DNA of 64,000 nucleotides from Epithemia pelagica (lineage: Eukaryota; Bacillariophyta; Bacillariophyceae; Surirellales; Surirellaceae): positions 806,001 to 870,000 of the forward strand of contig OX337231.1 of NCBI GenBank assembly GCA_946965045.2, in the 5' to 3' direction. The notes below the pieces were generated by a model that did no database searches, was not told where the DNA came from, and saw only the letters and a program-made list of their open reading frames with translations. Below, piece by piece: positions 9,289 through 19,476 of the stretch. The translations under genes and the position numbers were made by a program. The first letter of the stretch is position 1, and every line of letters begins with the position of its first letter.

Positions 9289-10488
9289 ATGGTGTACCTG
9301 TCATTCCCGAGCGTGTTCCTCCTACTAGTTTGTTGTGGTGGGATTGGATGGAGAAGTACGGTTGCTGTGGATGCCAGCGGCGATGCTTCCCTTTCTTTAT
9401 GGCGGCGGCACCCAAACAAACTTTGGCAACCACAACCACTACAGGTTCGACGCTCCCGGCAACGGTGGGTCGCAACGGTCACTCAGGACTGCAGCATTCC
9501 TAGGAGAAGAATGTTACTACGAAGACACGGTTGTCAAGAAAAACAGAAACCAAACGAAGGATCATCTTTTGCTATGGAGAACGTTGATGCTTGTCCGAGT
9601 CTTACGATATCAGCAACAGTGGGGCCCCAAAAGTCTATGTTGTCTTCTTCATTGTCGTCGTCTTTGATTAGCTCTGTGTGCTCGTTGCGAGGAGGTGGCC
9701 CTCCGGACGGAGAAGTATCGGCCTTGGTCGATGATGCTTATGCCTGGTGTATGAATTTGGGACAACCCAGTGCCTTGATTGCCGGTGCTGTGATTGCGAC
9801 AATCTACGAAAACATTGGCAACGGAGATTTGGATATCTTGCCACAAGATTCACCCTTTACCAAATTCAAAAAGCGACTGACGAGCAGTCTCTTGATATCG
9901 GCCTTTGGGTTGGAAATCATTGCCATTTTTGTCACCACTGTGACGGGCACCATGTTGCTCAGTCGTCCCTTGCACGATATGGATCATGTCGTACCGGTGG
10001 GTCCCCATACGACACCCTTGGCCTTTTTACGAGAAAACTTTGAGTTTGAATACCTTACCGCCCGTGTGGCCTACTTGCAAGGACTCTTGAATTGGCTGGC
10101 TGCCATTGCCGTGGGTCATATCATTCCTCGAAGTGGAGAATCCAAAGAAACCAAACAAATGAACCGATTCATTAGCAGTGCCTTGTTTTGTACCATTGCT
10201 CTCATGATGGCCTTTTACAACAAACACATGTCCTTCTACAAGAACTACTACGAAATGCTGGAACATTGGGTGACGGTCATTGCTCGACGCTTTTTCTTTT
10301 GCTGGCCGCCACGAGTCATGGGAATTGTCTACATTCCAGCAGTACTCTCAACCGTTTATTGGGGATACAGGGGATGTCTCACTAGTAGTCACCACCGAAC
10401 ACCAAAACAGAAAACACCGCCACCCGAGGTGGACGAGGAGGGTTCCCCCGAACGGAAGAAGAATATCAAAGGGGGCAAGTTTATTTAG
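9289..10488 (+). CDS. Multi-pass membrane protein, unknown function
   Basis: I do not recognise this protein. The frame is open from 9151, but the ATG at 9289 gives a clear hydrophobic start (MVYLSFPSVFLLLVCCGGIG) with a plausible signal peptide, so I chose it: 399 aa. Residues about 25-130 are basic and low in order; a SLRGGGPPDG segment at about 132 precedes the membrane part. Four or five hydrophobic helices follow: SALIAGAVIATIY, LLISAFGLEIIAIFV, LLNWLAAIAVGHII, FISSALFCTIALMMAF and MGIVYIPAVLSTVYW. The C-terminal 50 residues are polar and lysine-rich, probably cytosolic. There is no transport or enzyme motif I can name. The upstream repeat at 9074-9195 may hold its promoter. Confidence 0.65.
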   Translation: MVYLSFPSVFLLLVCCGGIGWRSTVAVDASGDASLSLWRRHPNKLWQPQPLQVRRSRQRWVATVTQDCSIPRRRMLLRRHGCQEKQKPNEGSSFAMENVDACPSLTISATVGPQKSMLSSSLSSSLISSVCSLRGGGPPDGEVSALVDDAYAWCMNLGQPSALIAGAVIATIYENIGNGDLDILPQDSPFTKFKKRLTSSLLISAFGLEIIAIFVTTVTGTMLLSRPLHDMDHVVPVGPHTTPLAFLRENFEFEYLTARVAYLQGLLNWLAAIAVGHIIPRSGESKETKQMNRFISSALFCTIALMMAFYNKHMSFYKNYYEMLEHWVTVIARRFFFCWPPRVMGIVYIPAVLSTVYWGYRGCLTSSHHRTPKQKTPPPEVDEEGSPERKKNIKGGKFI

Positions 10489-11471
10489 CAGCATACCTCT
10501 ACTGGGGTCAACGACTTGCTCTTCCAAAACGCTTGTTCCAGAACATTGATCTCGTCAGCAAATCAATCGATCACCAATTGGCATCCTTCGAGCAGCCAAC
10601 AGCAAGGGTGCTTGAGAGAACCACTTTGCAAACACAAGTCTGCAAAGTACGCTGTACGCTACACGACGGAAGGAGCTCGGCTGACAGTACTCTCCTGTAA
10701 ATTATTTTGTGTTTTGTTGTTGTCGTTACACTGTACCTTCGTTACGACTTGAGGTGTGATCTCATTCAGGGTCGAAACCATTGTCGACTAGGTAAGAACC
10801 GTTTTCCTTTTCCTCCAGCTCTGGAAGCTTTTTCTCGGTGGGTGATTTTCATCGTTCCAGAGGGACACTGTAGGTTACAGAGACAGTTCATGTTCGAGTA
10901 TGGACGAACACGACTCCTCCCCACAAAATCCGATTTGTGTGTGCGAAAGAACAAATGCAGCATAGCCGAGGAAACACCGACGGTTTAGCGTCTCACACAC
11001 AATCAAGGCATGGTCTCAGTCAGTAGAGTGATGTTGCGCACTTTACGGATACGACGTACTGGCCCCAGAGCTCGTCGGGTCCTTCTAAACCTTTTGGAAC
11101 CTGACCTTACCGAGGAGGTTGATGGAAAAAAGATATTCCAAAAAATCTTTGTCGGGCGACTTGTCCACAAAGCGAACTCGTGACTGGGGTTTTTGCGCGA
11201 CCGAAGGGAAGATTCGGGTGACACGGAACGCGAACCCAAGCCCCTCTGCAAGATGTACGCTCAAGGTGAAGGCGAATATCATTCCCAACAAAAGGAGACA
11301 CACTCTCTCTCGACAGCAATCCCAGCAACGGAGAAAGCATCTCTTCTTCCTCCCACAAGATTACAGCAGCAAGTCCTCATTATAATATCAGCTTAAACTC
11401 CAACAAAGAACAGATCAAGCAAGCATTGACACGGATTCGATACAGTATTGTCACTTACCAAAAGAGATACC
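10489..11471. other. Intergenic, no gene seen
   Basis: Overlapping short frames on both strands show no coding signature. The last part must hold the promoter and leader of the helical-repeat gene at 11472. Confidence 0.55.
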
Positions 11472-11867
11472 ATGGGAAGCAGTACATCCAAGTTGACACC
11501 TGAAGAAAAGGCGGCCGAAGAGGCCAAGCATGCCCAAATTGCCGTCTTGAAGACGTCATTGATGGCCAAAGTGGAGCAACATGAAGAGGAATTACATGCC
11601 ATGGACGAAGAACAAAAGCACTTGGCCGTCTTTAAGGACGAGCTTTTGTCGACCGTAGACGAACATATACAAGAACATGCCAAGATGGAAGCCGAGCAAG
11701 CCCAACTCGCCGTCTTCAAAAAGGAACTTCTCGAAAAGGTTCATGAGCACATGGATGAACTCCATCGAGCCGAAGATAAGGCCAAACTAGTGTCGTCCTT
11801 CAAGGATGAAATGGGACGAAAGGTGGATGAACATTTGGAAAAAGTGGGCTTGCCTCCTAGCAAATAG
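11472..11867 (+). CDS. 28-residue helical-repeat protein, 4 units, N-myristoylation signal
   Basis: A 131-aa protein from the ATG at 11472 (context ACCATGG). The frame runs back to 11448 without another ATG. The N-terminus MGSSTSKL fits the N-myristoylation consensus (Gly2, Ser6, Lys7). The rest is four consecutive 28-residue units, each with the pattern (V/S)FKxELxxKVxEH followed by acidic residues; examples are VLKTSLMAKVEQH, VFKDELLSTVDEH, VFKKELLEKVHEH and SFKDEMGRKVDEH. The 28 residues equal four heptads, so a long amphipathic helix or helical bundle is likely. No family name comes to mind. The next gene downstream has the same unit eight times, so the pair arose by tandem duplication. 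Inference: a membrane-tethered scaffold or lipid-surface helix; no enzymatic motif is present. Confidence 0.75.
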   Translation: MGSSTSKLTPEEKAAEEAKHAQIAVLKTSLMAKVEQHEEELHAMDEEQKHLAVFKDELLSTVDEHIQEHAKMEAEQAQLAVFKKELLEKVHEHMDELHRAEDKAKLVSSFKDEMGRKVDEHLEKVGLPPSK

Positions 11868-12534
11868 AAAGGTATACATCTCCGCAGTCGCTATGAAGGC
11901 TACGGAGACACATTTCAGGATAAAAGTGTAGTGTTTCTTGTTTATTCGTCTCCTTTATTTCTATCCATTCTCTTGTTACATGGTTGTACTTTGAAGACGT
12001 CTGACTACCGGCTTCGAACACGAAACTACTTGCGATTTTTTATGTTCATTTTAATGCTTGTTTCGAAACTTGGCTAATCCGAATGCGATGGCGATTCAAC
12101 GTCTCAAACGACATGGTCGTAGACAAATCTTGTGAGCATGGCTGCGCGCACTACGGCAGTTGTTGATCTCTCTCTATAGAGATCTTTCTCTACACGGACA
12201 CGCGTACGACCAAACAAACGGAAGCACATTCACGCGATTTGTCGCATGGGGAAGCCTTACCGTTGACATGAATCTGCCGTCGTATCTCCTTCTTGTTGTT
12301 GTTGTCACGTCACTTTGTTCTTGTTACGTTGTGCGACTGACATGCAACCAAGGGCCCAAAACCGGCGAGCAAGGCGTAATAAATCCTTGAGCTTGAGTTA
12401 TGCCCCAAGTTCCGGACAAGACATGTTCTTCTTGCGCCTTTCTTGGCTCACAAAATCCACCCACTTGTTGTCTCTTGACCAAAAGGGGAAAAGAAAGCTT
12501 CGATTGTCATATTGAAACAAAAAAAAAGTTCAAG
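11868..12534. other. Spacer between the two helical-repeat genes
   Basis: No gene seen. A small palindrome occurs at 12165-12184 (GATCTCT and its complement, 6-nt loop). The frame of the downstream gene is open back to 12400 but the peptide there is cysteine-rich and unlike the repeat protein. Confidence 0.5.
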
Positions 12535-13284
12535 ATGGGCCAGACCACAACCAAAGACATGACGTTTCACCAAGTGTCAATAGCCGAGGCGAAGCAGGCA
12601 CAGATTGCTCTTTTGAAGGCATCCCTGTTGGCCAAGGTGGAGCAACATGAAGAGCAGTTGCGTCAAATGGACAAAGAACAAAAACACTTGGCTGTATTCA
12701 AAGATGAACTTTTGACGACCGTCGATGAGCACATCAAAGAGCATGCGAACCGAAAAGCCGAGCAAACTCAATTGGCCAAGTTCAAACTCGAACTCATGGC
12801 AAAAGTCCATCAACACTTGGCGGAACTGCATCGTGCCGAGGACAAGGCCACCCAAGTTTCACTGTTCAAGGAAGAAATGATCAAACGGGTCGATGTACAC
12901 TTGGAGCAAGGTGCCGCAAAGTTGACACCGGAACAAGAAGCCAAGCATTCCCAGACTGCCTTGCTTAAAACGTCGCTCTTGGCCAAGGTAGAACAACATG
13001 AGGAGCGATTGCGTCAAATGGACCACGAGCAAGCGCATTTGGCAATCTTTAAAGAGGAACTCCTGGCAACTGTCGATGAGCATACCAAAGCTTACTCAAG
13101 GATGGAAAAAGAGCAAGCCCAGTTGGCCACCTTCAAGTCAGAACTCATGAGCAAAGTGCATGAACACATGAATGAGTTGCATCGCGCCGAAGACAAAGCT
13201 AATCAAGTGGCCACGTTCAAGGATGAAATGATCCAAAAAGTTGATGGTCATCTGGGCAAGCTTGCGTTACCACTTGAACAGTAG
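12535..13284 (+). CDS. 28-residue helical-repeat protein, 8 units, N-myristoylation signal
   Basis: A 249-aa protein from the ATG at 12535, chosen over the upstream open frame because MGQTTTKD fits the N-myristoylation consensus (Gly2, Thr6, Lys7) exactly as in the neighbour gene. It contains two tandem modules of four 28-residue units. Module 1 units include LLKASLLAKVEQH, VFKDELLTTVDEH, KFKLELMAKVHQH and LFKEEMIKRVDVH; module 2 repeats them (LLKTSLLAKVEQH, IFKEELLATVDEH, TFKSELMSKVHEH, TFKDEMIQKVDGH). The joint (KLTPEQEAKHSQ) matches the start of the neighbour protein (KLTPEEKAAEEAKHAQ), so the second module looks like a whole-gene fusion after tandem duplication. Function unknown; a helical, membrane-anchored structural role is inferred. 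Confidence 0.78.
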   Translation: MGQTTTKDMTFHQVSIAEAKQAQIALLKASLLAKVEQHEEQLRQMDKEQKHLAVFKDELLTTVDEHIKEHANRKAEQTQLAKFKLELMAKVHQHLAELHRAEDKATQVSLFKEEMIKRVDVHLEQGAAKLTPEQEAKHSQTALLKTSLLAKVEQHEERLRQMDHEQAHLAIFKEELLATVDEHTKAYSRMEKEQAQLATFKSELMSKVHEHMNELHRAEDKANQVATFKDEMIQKVDGHLGKLALPLEQ

Positions 13285-13406
13285 GATATGGCCGTTCAGA
13301 ATGTTTTGTTTGTAGTGAGTAGCTTGATAGTTTATGCAGCTTTTGGATTGTGGTCAAAGATTGGCAAAAATCGTATCTTTCGTGAGATCCATACGAATGG
13401 TACGTT

Positions 13407-16366
13407 CTAATCGTCGTATTCAACACTCGGGATCAAGTAGCCGTAGTATTGATAGGAGAGAGCAATGGATGCCAAACTTAGGCCTACCATCATCCCAAAG
13501 ATACGGTTCAACACAAACTCCATTCCCCCATGGGCTCCAAATGCAGTCAGCAACACATCGGATAACGCCCGCCCTAACGTCCCTGCTTCTGTAGCTAGCA
13601 GCCCCACATTGAAGAACCCATCACTCCATGACCTGGGAATAGTTTTGGACAAAAGGCTCATGTTCGGACCTTCCAACGCACTGGTACTGACAAACAACAC
13701 AATCGATGCCACAACATACTGAATTACAGAATATGATGTGGAATTTTTGTCTTCTCCTTCGTTGTCGCTTCCCTCAAACAGGGCGTGATAATTCAATACT
13801 GCGACACAGCCAACAAACATGCAGATTTGAATTGCCAAAACTAGTTCTCGATCGTCGTAGTACGAGGACAAGTAACCCACCAACCAGTTGGCCGGTAACA
13901 GCAACAATCCCAAAATTGACAAATAGAATCCAATCAGTTTGCCAGTCCAATCAAAGTAGAAGGAACTAATCATGGGAGTGGAACTCAGCGTTGCTTCCAA
14001 AACCTGCCAAAGGACGACGGCATAGAACGACAAGGCGGTGAATAAGGACGAACAACACAAAATGCATTGGGTTTGATGCCCAAACTTACCAGTTTCAACA
14101 CAAAATAGACAGTAATGATTACCACAACGGCAACGTATTCCGACAAGCAGGCCATAATTTTGGGATACACCGAAAACATTGTCATTTCGCTTGTGGTGCT
14201 TTCCTGCGCGAGATAACCAGGACGTCCTCCAATTTTCAAAACCACTGGATTTCGATCATGATGGGGTCGTTGTCGCTCCTCTTCCTCTGGTGCTTCGTTT
14301 TTTGGTATTTCGACTTTGGTTGTTTTGGATCGTCGTCGGGGAGGATCCTGAAACAACCACAAGAGTGCAATCAAGTACATGGTCCACAACACAAACATGA
14401 TCCAACCAGGTGCATTCTCCACTTGCCAAACCAGATTCGTCGTATCCTCCTGTTCCTCCACCATGTTATCATTCTCTGTCAGTAAGACTGGAGTTGGTTC
14501 TTTGTTCACCGTAAACTCCAAGAGTGCCGCAACCGCAGGTCCCGTTGACATGCCTAGAGATCCAGCGGTGACAAAGGCCGCCGATGCGGCAGTACGGTGG
14601 CGACGACTGTAGCTGTCGGCAATGTACCGTCGATTGATGCTACGAGCAGACCCAAATCCGTTCAATAAGCGCCCCACTAAGACCAAGGTCCAGCTCTGAA
14701 AGGGAAGACCTGCGGCATAACACGCATTTCCGGCAATACTGCAGATGGAGGCAAAGGCTAAGGCAGCCTTGTAACTATACGACGTCCACCATGAATACAA
14801 CAAGGTTGAGGCCAATGCGGCCACTGGTGTCATGCCAATAATCAAACCTGCTTGGGAAGCTTCACCGCCCAACTTTTCCGCATATCGGTTGGAAGCCGGT
14901 GCAACAATGTAATAATTCGCCATGTATAAAAATGTAGACAAGAGATTGAGGAAATTGGAAATGGATTGCGTTCTTTGTTGTCGTGCTTTGGCTGGATCCT
15001 CTTCGCCTTCCGTGTCGACCCGTTCCGTTTCGTCGTCGTACTCCTCCTCGTCTTCCTGCGCGGGTCCGGCGTCCAACAAAAAGGGTGCGGCCAACATTTG
15101 AACAAAATCTGATGTTTCCTGAAGACGAGATCGAGCCGCTTTGATATGCAGCAGAACAAGTTTGGGCGATTTACCCACCAAGTATTGGTTGTGATCATCT
15201 TCTTCATCCGGTGAGACCAAGGGAACCAACAAGGAGGTTGAGGATGGAGGAGGAAGGGTATGGACACCCGAAGATGTCGTAGGCGAAGGAGAACGGCGAG
15301 CTTGTAGAGTAGACGTCGTTGGAACGGTGTACACTTGGGATACTGGTGCCGGTTGTTGTGTCTGAAGATCGGTTTGCGAACTCCAGGGCGAAGTTTTGGG
15401 ACTGCTTTGACGCAACAATGGTGTTGTTTCAACACTACTAGCACTTCGAATTGTCATGGAAATTGGAGGTTCTGGTTCCATTGAAGGTTGAGAAACAAGG
15501 TTCTCATCATTGGATGCAGAAGCCGTTGATGCGGGCAATGCCATTCGGACGGTCGTGGTATGCGGAGAGGGGGGAGCCTGTACTTCCAAGACAGTGTCCA
15601 GCTTGACGTCATGAAGTAGTTTCCGTCGTTCCCTACAAAACAGGGTCCATTCTTGCCACGATGTTTCGAATATTTTGATGAGCGCATCCAAGGAATCATT
15701 GCTCAACAAGGGTGCCAAGAGTGTCGTTCGTTTGCCCAAATACAAGGAACTCAAGTGAGTATGACAGAGTTTGTCGTGTTTCTTTAATATTTTCCGAATG
15801 CCCGTCATGTTCAAGTCCACATATTGTATCAGACGTAACAAATGAAGAGCCACACGGCTGTATTTTTGATACAAGAGGTCTTCTTCATTGGATTCACTGT
15901 CCGAAGGAGGGCGATTCGCGCTGGACATCCAAAAGGATGAGTCTTGGCGTTGTAGCATGGCTTGATCTTGCCGACAACTTTCAAGTTCGGCAGCAACCTT
16001 GGCTTGCTGTTGCAAAAAGAAGAAGAGAATCCGTTCCACTTCTTCATTCAAGCATGTGATGAAACTCGGCAAACCTTGCAAACTCCATTGCGTCATGGAC
16101 ACGGCCGATAAACTCGAATTGCTCACATTCCGTGAAGCAGCTTGAGACAGACCTGCTGTCGATGCCGTTGTATTGTTCCAATGGCAGGAATTCCACTCTC
16201 CTGCCGCCGTAGGAGTTGATGCATTGTGATTGTCGAGGTGACTTTGCAGCCGATTCAACCACATATCCGTGTCCTCCTTGAGTAATGCCTTGAGCTGCGC
16301 ATAGTCCAGGTAATGAGCCGCCCATGGCTGATATCGTGCATTCAGGAGTTTGGCTCCAAAGTGCAT
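13407..16366 (-). CDS. SPX-MFS phosphate transporter (PHT5/VPT-like)
   Basis: Two exons: 16366-14090 and 14003-13407, with an 86-bp GT-AG intron (14004-14089, donor GTAAGT, acceptor GGCAG, phase 0). The product is about 957 aa. The N-terminal SPX domain starts MHFGAKLLNARYQPW; the inositol-pyrophosphate-binding helix is visible as GIRKILKKHDKLCHTH at about 185. A serine/proline-rich linker follows, then an MFS domain with about 11-12 helices (SISNFLNLLSTFLYMANYYI, LVGRLLNGFGSARSINRRYI, a typical MFS loop). Joining the exons places FVLKL next to VLEATLSSTPMISSFYF, which aligns well with plant vacuolar SPX-MFS proteins. Known role of the family: vacuolar phosphate transport governed by inositol pyrophosphates. 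A retrotransposon begins 75 bp upstream of the start codon, so the native promoter may be displaced. Confidence 0.88.
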
Positions 16367-16440
16367 TCTCGTTGCAGTCCAAGAATGTCATCCAACAGAA
16401 GCGGGAGCAGTGTAGGAAAACGCCGATATAAAGATGAGAC

Positions 16441-16619
16441 GGTGTCTGTCGTGCGTACGTTGGAGCGGGGCAGTTGATCGCACATAGACTACGACAAGCC
16501 CCACCGGACTTGGACATCTCTGATGCGATGTCCATGCTCACAATTCTTGAGATTGCGAGCATTGCAACTGCCATCTTGAGAGGTCTACACAGAGATAGAT
16601 AGACTAAGACAATCGAAAA
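16441..16619 (+). repeat. Split direct repeat A1
   Basis: 179 bp, matching 24017-24195 with one or few differences (GACTTGGAC here, GACTCGGAC there). It begins GGTGTCTGTCGTGCG and ends ACAATCGAAAA. The Gag-like start codon is 17 bp after its end, so promoter and transcription start probably lie inside it. Confidence 0.92.
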
Positions 16620-16635
16620 CAACTTTGTATCTACG

Positions 16636-19470
16636 ATGACTGTTACTACTGCCTTTGACGACGAGATGTTTTCCAACATGGAAGACACGGTTTCTCCTTC
16701 TGATTCTGGTGGTACTGAGGGCAACGGGACTGCCACCTTGGCTCAGTTTATCTCTCAGCCTTCCCAGCCCAAATCCCATTACGGTACGAACGATGATGAT
16801 GATTTGTTGAGTCTTGATGGTAACCCTCCTTCTGTCGAAGACTCTGGCCACGGTCGTCGTCGCACTCGTTCGAACAGTTCCGGAAGTCATGAGTCCCGTT
16901 CGTCTAAGAGTACGAAGCTGTCGAAGAAAGCGGTGAAACCTTCTCCGAATCCCGATCAGGATGATGAAGGTACTACCCCAGCGAACTACACCTCCAAGAA
17001 ATCTTCTAAGTCTTCCAGCGCCTTGACCCAGAAGAAGATTTCGAAGAAGGATCTGGTTTCGTCTCCGAATCGCCAGCACCCCCAGCGCGGATCTGACGAC
17101 AACGCCAAGACGCCGACTTCCCCGTCCCGTCCTTCAGATCTTTTCCGCCTCCCTATCCCGTTTTCTCAAGAACATCTTGATAAGATCGACTCCATGGTTC
17201 CAGTGGATTGGTCCGACGCCTTTGTATCCCCTTTTCACCGCTCTTTGGACAAGTTCCCCAACTCGTGGACTGAGTTTTGTGAGAAGTTTGATACCGTCTC
17301 ATCTGCTGAGAAACTCCAACGCTTTCTCACTGGCGACTTGGGCTCTACTCCCCTTGCCTTTTTGGGAGTTGATCGTCGCGGCAAGATTCGTATCATCCAC
17401 AACTTGATCGTCGCTCCGAATACGGGTAACTTCGTCAATCCCGATCCGATCTTTCTCGGTCTCTCCCAGCATGATTTTGGATCTCCCCCCATTTGGATCG
17501 ACCCTGAGGACGTGGATTCACTCCTTTTGACAGTTGAATATTCCGATGTCCCTACAGCCCATGAGATCTTCAAGTTTTGTTGCATTGATGAGAATGCCGC
17601 GTCAGCATCCAAGTCCCGCGCCAAGAACGTTCTTCCTTCTTTAAAGCTCGACTTACTACGCTTTGGTAACCTCAAGAAACCGACGATGGATAAGGATGAA
17701 GCAGCAACTACCTTTTCTCTCAAGGGTTTGTTCCCTCTCCATCCTTCCATCTCAGGTTTATTGTTGGATCACTTTGGTTCCCAAGATTTTAGCTCTTCTC
17801 GCTGCACTGCACCCTTTCTGGCCTCTCTCATCTTCAAGTTTCTTAACGAGCGTTGGATGATTTCGACCCCTCAAGAGCTCCAGATGAAATGCACTTCATT
17901 TCCGATGTATCATGAGTTGATTAAGTGCAGCCACGAATTGTTCCGGTTCTTATGGTTTGCCCATCATATGCACTCCCGCACTGAACCGATTGCCATCGAA
18001 GTCCCACCTAACTGTACCGAAGCTTTGACAACCTTTGAAGCTTACACGACAAAATTGTTTCCTTCCTTGAAGGCATCAATTCCGAATAGTCCATCACAAG
18101 ATCCTTTGCCACCGACCAACCCCAACGTCCCAGTTGCTCCCCCTGTTGGTCCACCTCCGAATTTTTCTCCTTTCCAGCAGCAAAATTCGAGCAACGGAGT
18201 TTCAGCCGATACCATTTATATGACTGAGAAGTTGTCCGAGAATTTTTCCGACGCGATCGCAAAGCATACCTCCAAGATTACCCGTGAGAAAGAAGACGAG
18301 AAGAAAGAAATCTTCAAACATACTACTCACCTCCGTAATGCGATTGTTTTCGGCCAAGTCGGACCTTCGACTGCCGAATTACCTTCTTCTCCGTCTGAGA
18401 TTGCGACCGAACTGTTTCATCAAAAGAGTACGCACACCTTATATTCGACGATTCATGCTCGAGTCTTCCGGAAGTCAGACAATGCGTGCTACATCCTTTT
18501 TGGTCAGTGTGGCGTATTGCAAAAGTTTGGCTTGCGTTGGCGAGGAAACGACCACCCCAGTGGTTTTTCTCCATTCTCTTTTGACCCTTATTGCTGCTCT
18601 GGACCGGATTCGCACCTTGCCCTCGATCACGACATCCAGCATGCAATCTATGAGAGTTCTTTGCGGAGTGACAACGGACTGTCGACGAAAGATATGAGAG
18701 ACATCTTCGTCAATGAAAAGCTGTTTTGCCCACTTACCTGCGATGAATATCAAACTCAACTTCGTTCCTTCTACCTTTTTGCCTGTGCAATCTGGAACAA
18801 CGAGTGTTTTGTTGCGTTGCAGCTCCACAAGATGGTACAGCACTTGCTTTCTAATCGATACATCTACCGAAGCAGTCAAGCCGTGGACCCGACGTTTTTA
18901 TGCCGCGTCCTTTTCTCGATCGATTTCGCCATCCAACGCTTTATCGATACATACCTTGAGGATGCCAAGTGTGTCGAAGACATTCGCAGCGACCGTTTGG
19001 ACTTCCACATAAACAAGTTATGCGACAAGATCGAATCAAAAGAAGACATCTGCAAGATGCTTCCAAAATTCATCGAGTCTGCTATCAGAGCCAAAGCAAG
19101 AGGACAAAATGAACCCCACAAGAACCCTTCGACGAATTCTTCCTCAAATCCACACAAACGCAAGGCCTCAGTTGATCCCAGTTCCCCTGCCCCAACGATT
19201 GTTCGCTTTGACTCCCCGTCTGATTGGTGCATCCCGACTGAACTCCAGTATTCTCGAGTTTTCTCACGTTCCGTCCTTGAGAAGATCCCTCATATGACAG
19301 CAGAAGGCGTCGACCGTCCATTTTGTAACAAGCTTTTCATCTTGAAATATTGTCGGAATGGTAACCAATGCCCTTTTAGCCACGCGGATCCTCGAGAGCA
19401 TGGAAAGGGTGCAGCAATGTCTTCCTTTTACAAAAAAGCTTTTGCGGATGCGAAGAAGAGCAACACTTGA
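16636..19470 (+). CDS. Gag-like ORF1 of the YR retrotransposon
   Basis: 944 aa from the ATG at 16636. Residues 1-170 are serine- and lysine-rich and disordered. A globular part follows (about 175-470), then a proline-rich linker (about 480-520) with PPVGPPPNFSPF, and a helical second half. Near the C-terminus (about 895-915) a CCCH zinc finger is visible: FCNKLFILKYC, CRNGNQC, CPFSH, spacing C-x8-C-x5-C-x3-H. A terminal zinc finger after a long helical region fits a nucleic-acid-binding structural protein. It ends in TGA at 19468-19470 and the same frame stays open for another thousand codons, so a Gag-Pol fusion by readthrough is likely. Confidence 0.85.
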   Translation: MTVTTAFDDEMFSNMEDTVSPSDSGGTEGNGTATLAQFISQPSQPKSHYGTNDDDDLLSLDGNPPSVEDSGHGRRRTRSNSSGSHESRSSKSTKLSKKAVKPSPNPDQDDEGTTPANYTSKKSSKSSSALTQKKISKKDLVSSPNRQHPQRGSDDNAKTPTSPSRPSDLFRLPIPFSQEHLDKIDSMVPVDWSDAFVSPFHRSLDKFPNSWTEFCEKFDTVSSAEKLQRFLTGDLGSTPLAFLGVDRRGKIRIIHNLIVAPNTGNFVNPDPIFLGLSQHDFGSPPIWIDPEDVDSLLLTVEYSDVPTAHEIFKFCCIDENAASASKSRAKNVLPSLKLDLLRFGNLKKPTMDKDEAATTFSLKGLFPLHPSISGLLLDHFGSQDFSSSRCTAPFLASLIFKFLNERWMISTPQELQMKCTSFPMYHELIKCSHELFRFLWFAHHMHSRTEPIAIEVPPNCTEALTTFEAYTTKLFPSLKASIPNSPSQDPLPPTNPNVPVAPPVGPPPNFSPFQQQNSSNGVSADTIYMTEKLSENFSDAIAKHTSKITREKEDEKKEIFKHTTHLRNAIVFGQVGPSTAELPSSPSEIATELFHQKSTHTLYSTIHARVFRKSDNACYILFGQCGVLQKFGLRWRGNDHPSGFSPFSFDPYCCSGPDSHLALDHDIQHAIYESSLRSDNGLSTKDMRDIFVNEKLFCPLTCDEYQTQLRSFYLFACAIWNNECFVALQLHKMVQHLLSNRYIYRSSQAVDPTFLCRVLFSIDFAIQRFIDTYLEDAKCVEDIRSDRLDFHINKLCDKIESKEDICKMLPKFIESAIRAKARGQNEPHKNPSTNSSSNPHKRKASVDPSSPAPTIVRFDSPSDWCIPTELQYSRVFSRSVLEKIPHMTAEGVDRPFCNKLFILKYCRNGNQCPFSHADPREHGKGAAMSSFYKKAFADAKKSNT

Positions 19471-19476
19471 CAGAGT
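19465..19476 (+). promoter_or_regulatory. Candidate stop-codon readthrough site (Gag-TGA-Pol)
   Basis: Codons around the stop are ACT TGA CAG AGT, in one frame for both ORFs. No other stop occurs in the frame until 22501, and the first in-frame ATG of the second ORF is about 220 codons downstream. UGA followed by C is a permissive context for readthrough in eukaryotes. Confidence 0.6.

Noticed and set aside
16441-16619. A1/A2 as long terminal repeats of an LTR element
   Set aside because: The B1-A2-B2 order, the lack of integrase and protease, and the tyrosine recombinase rule out an LTR element.
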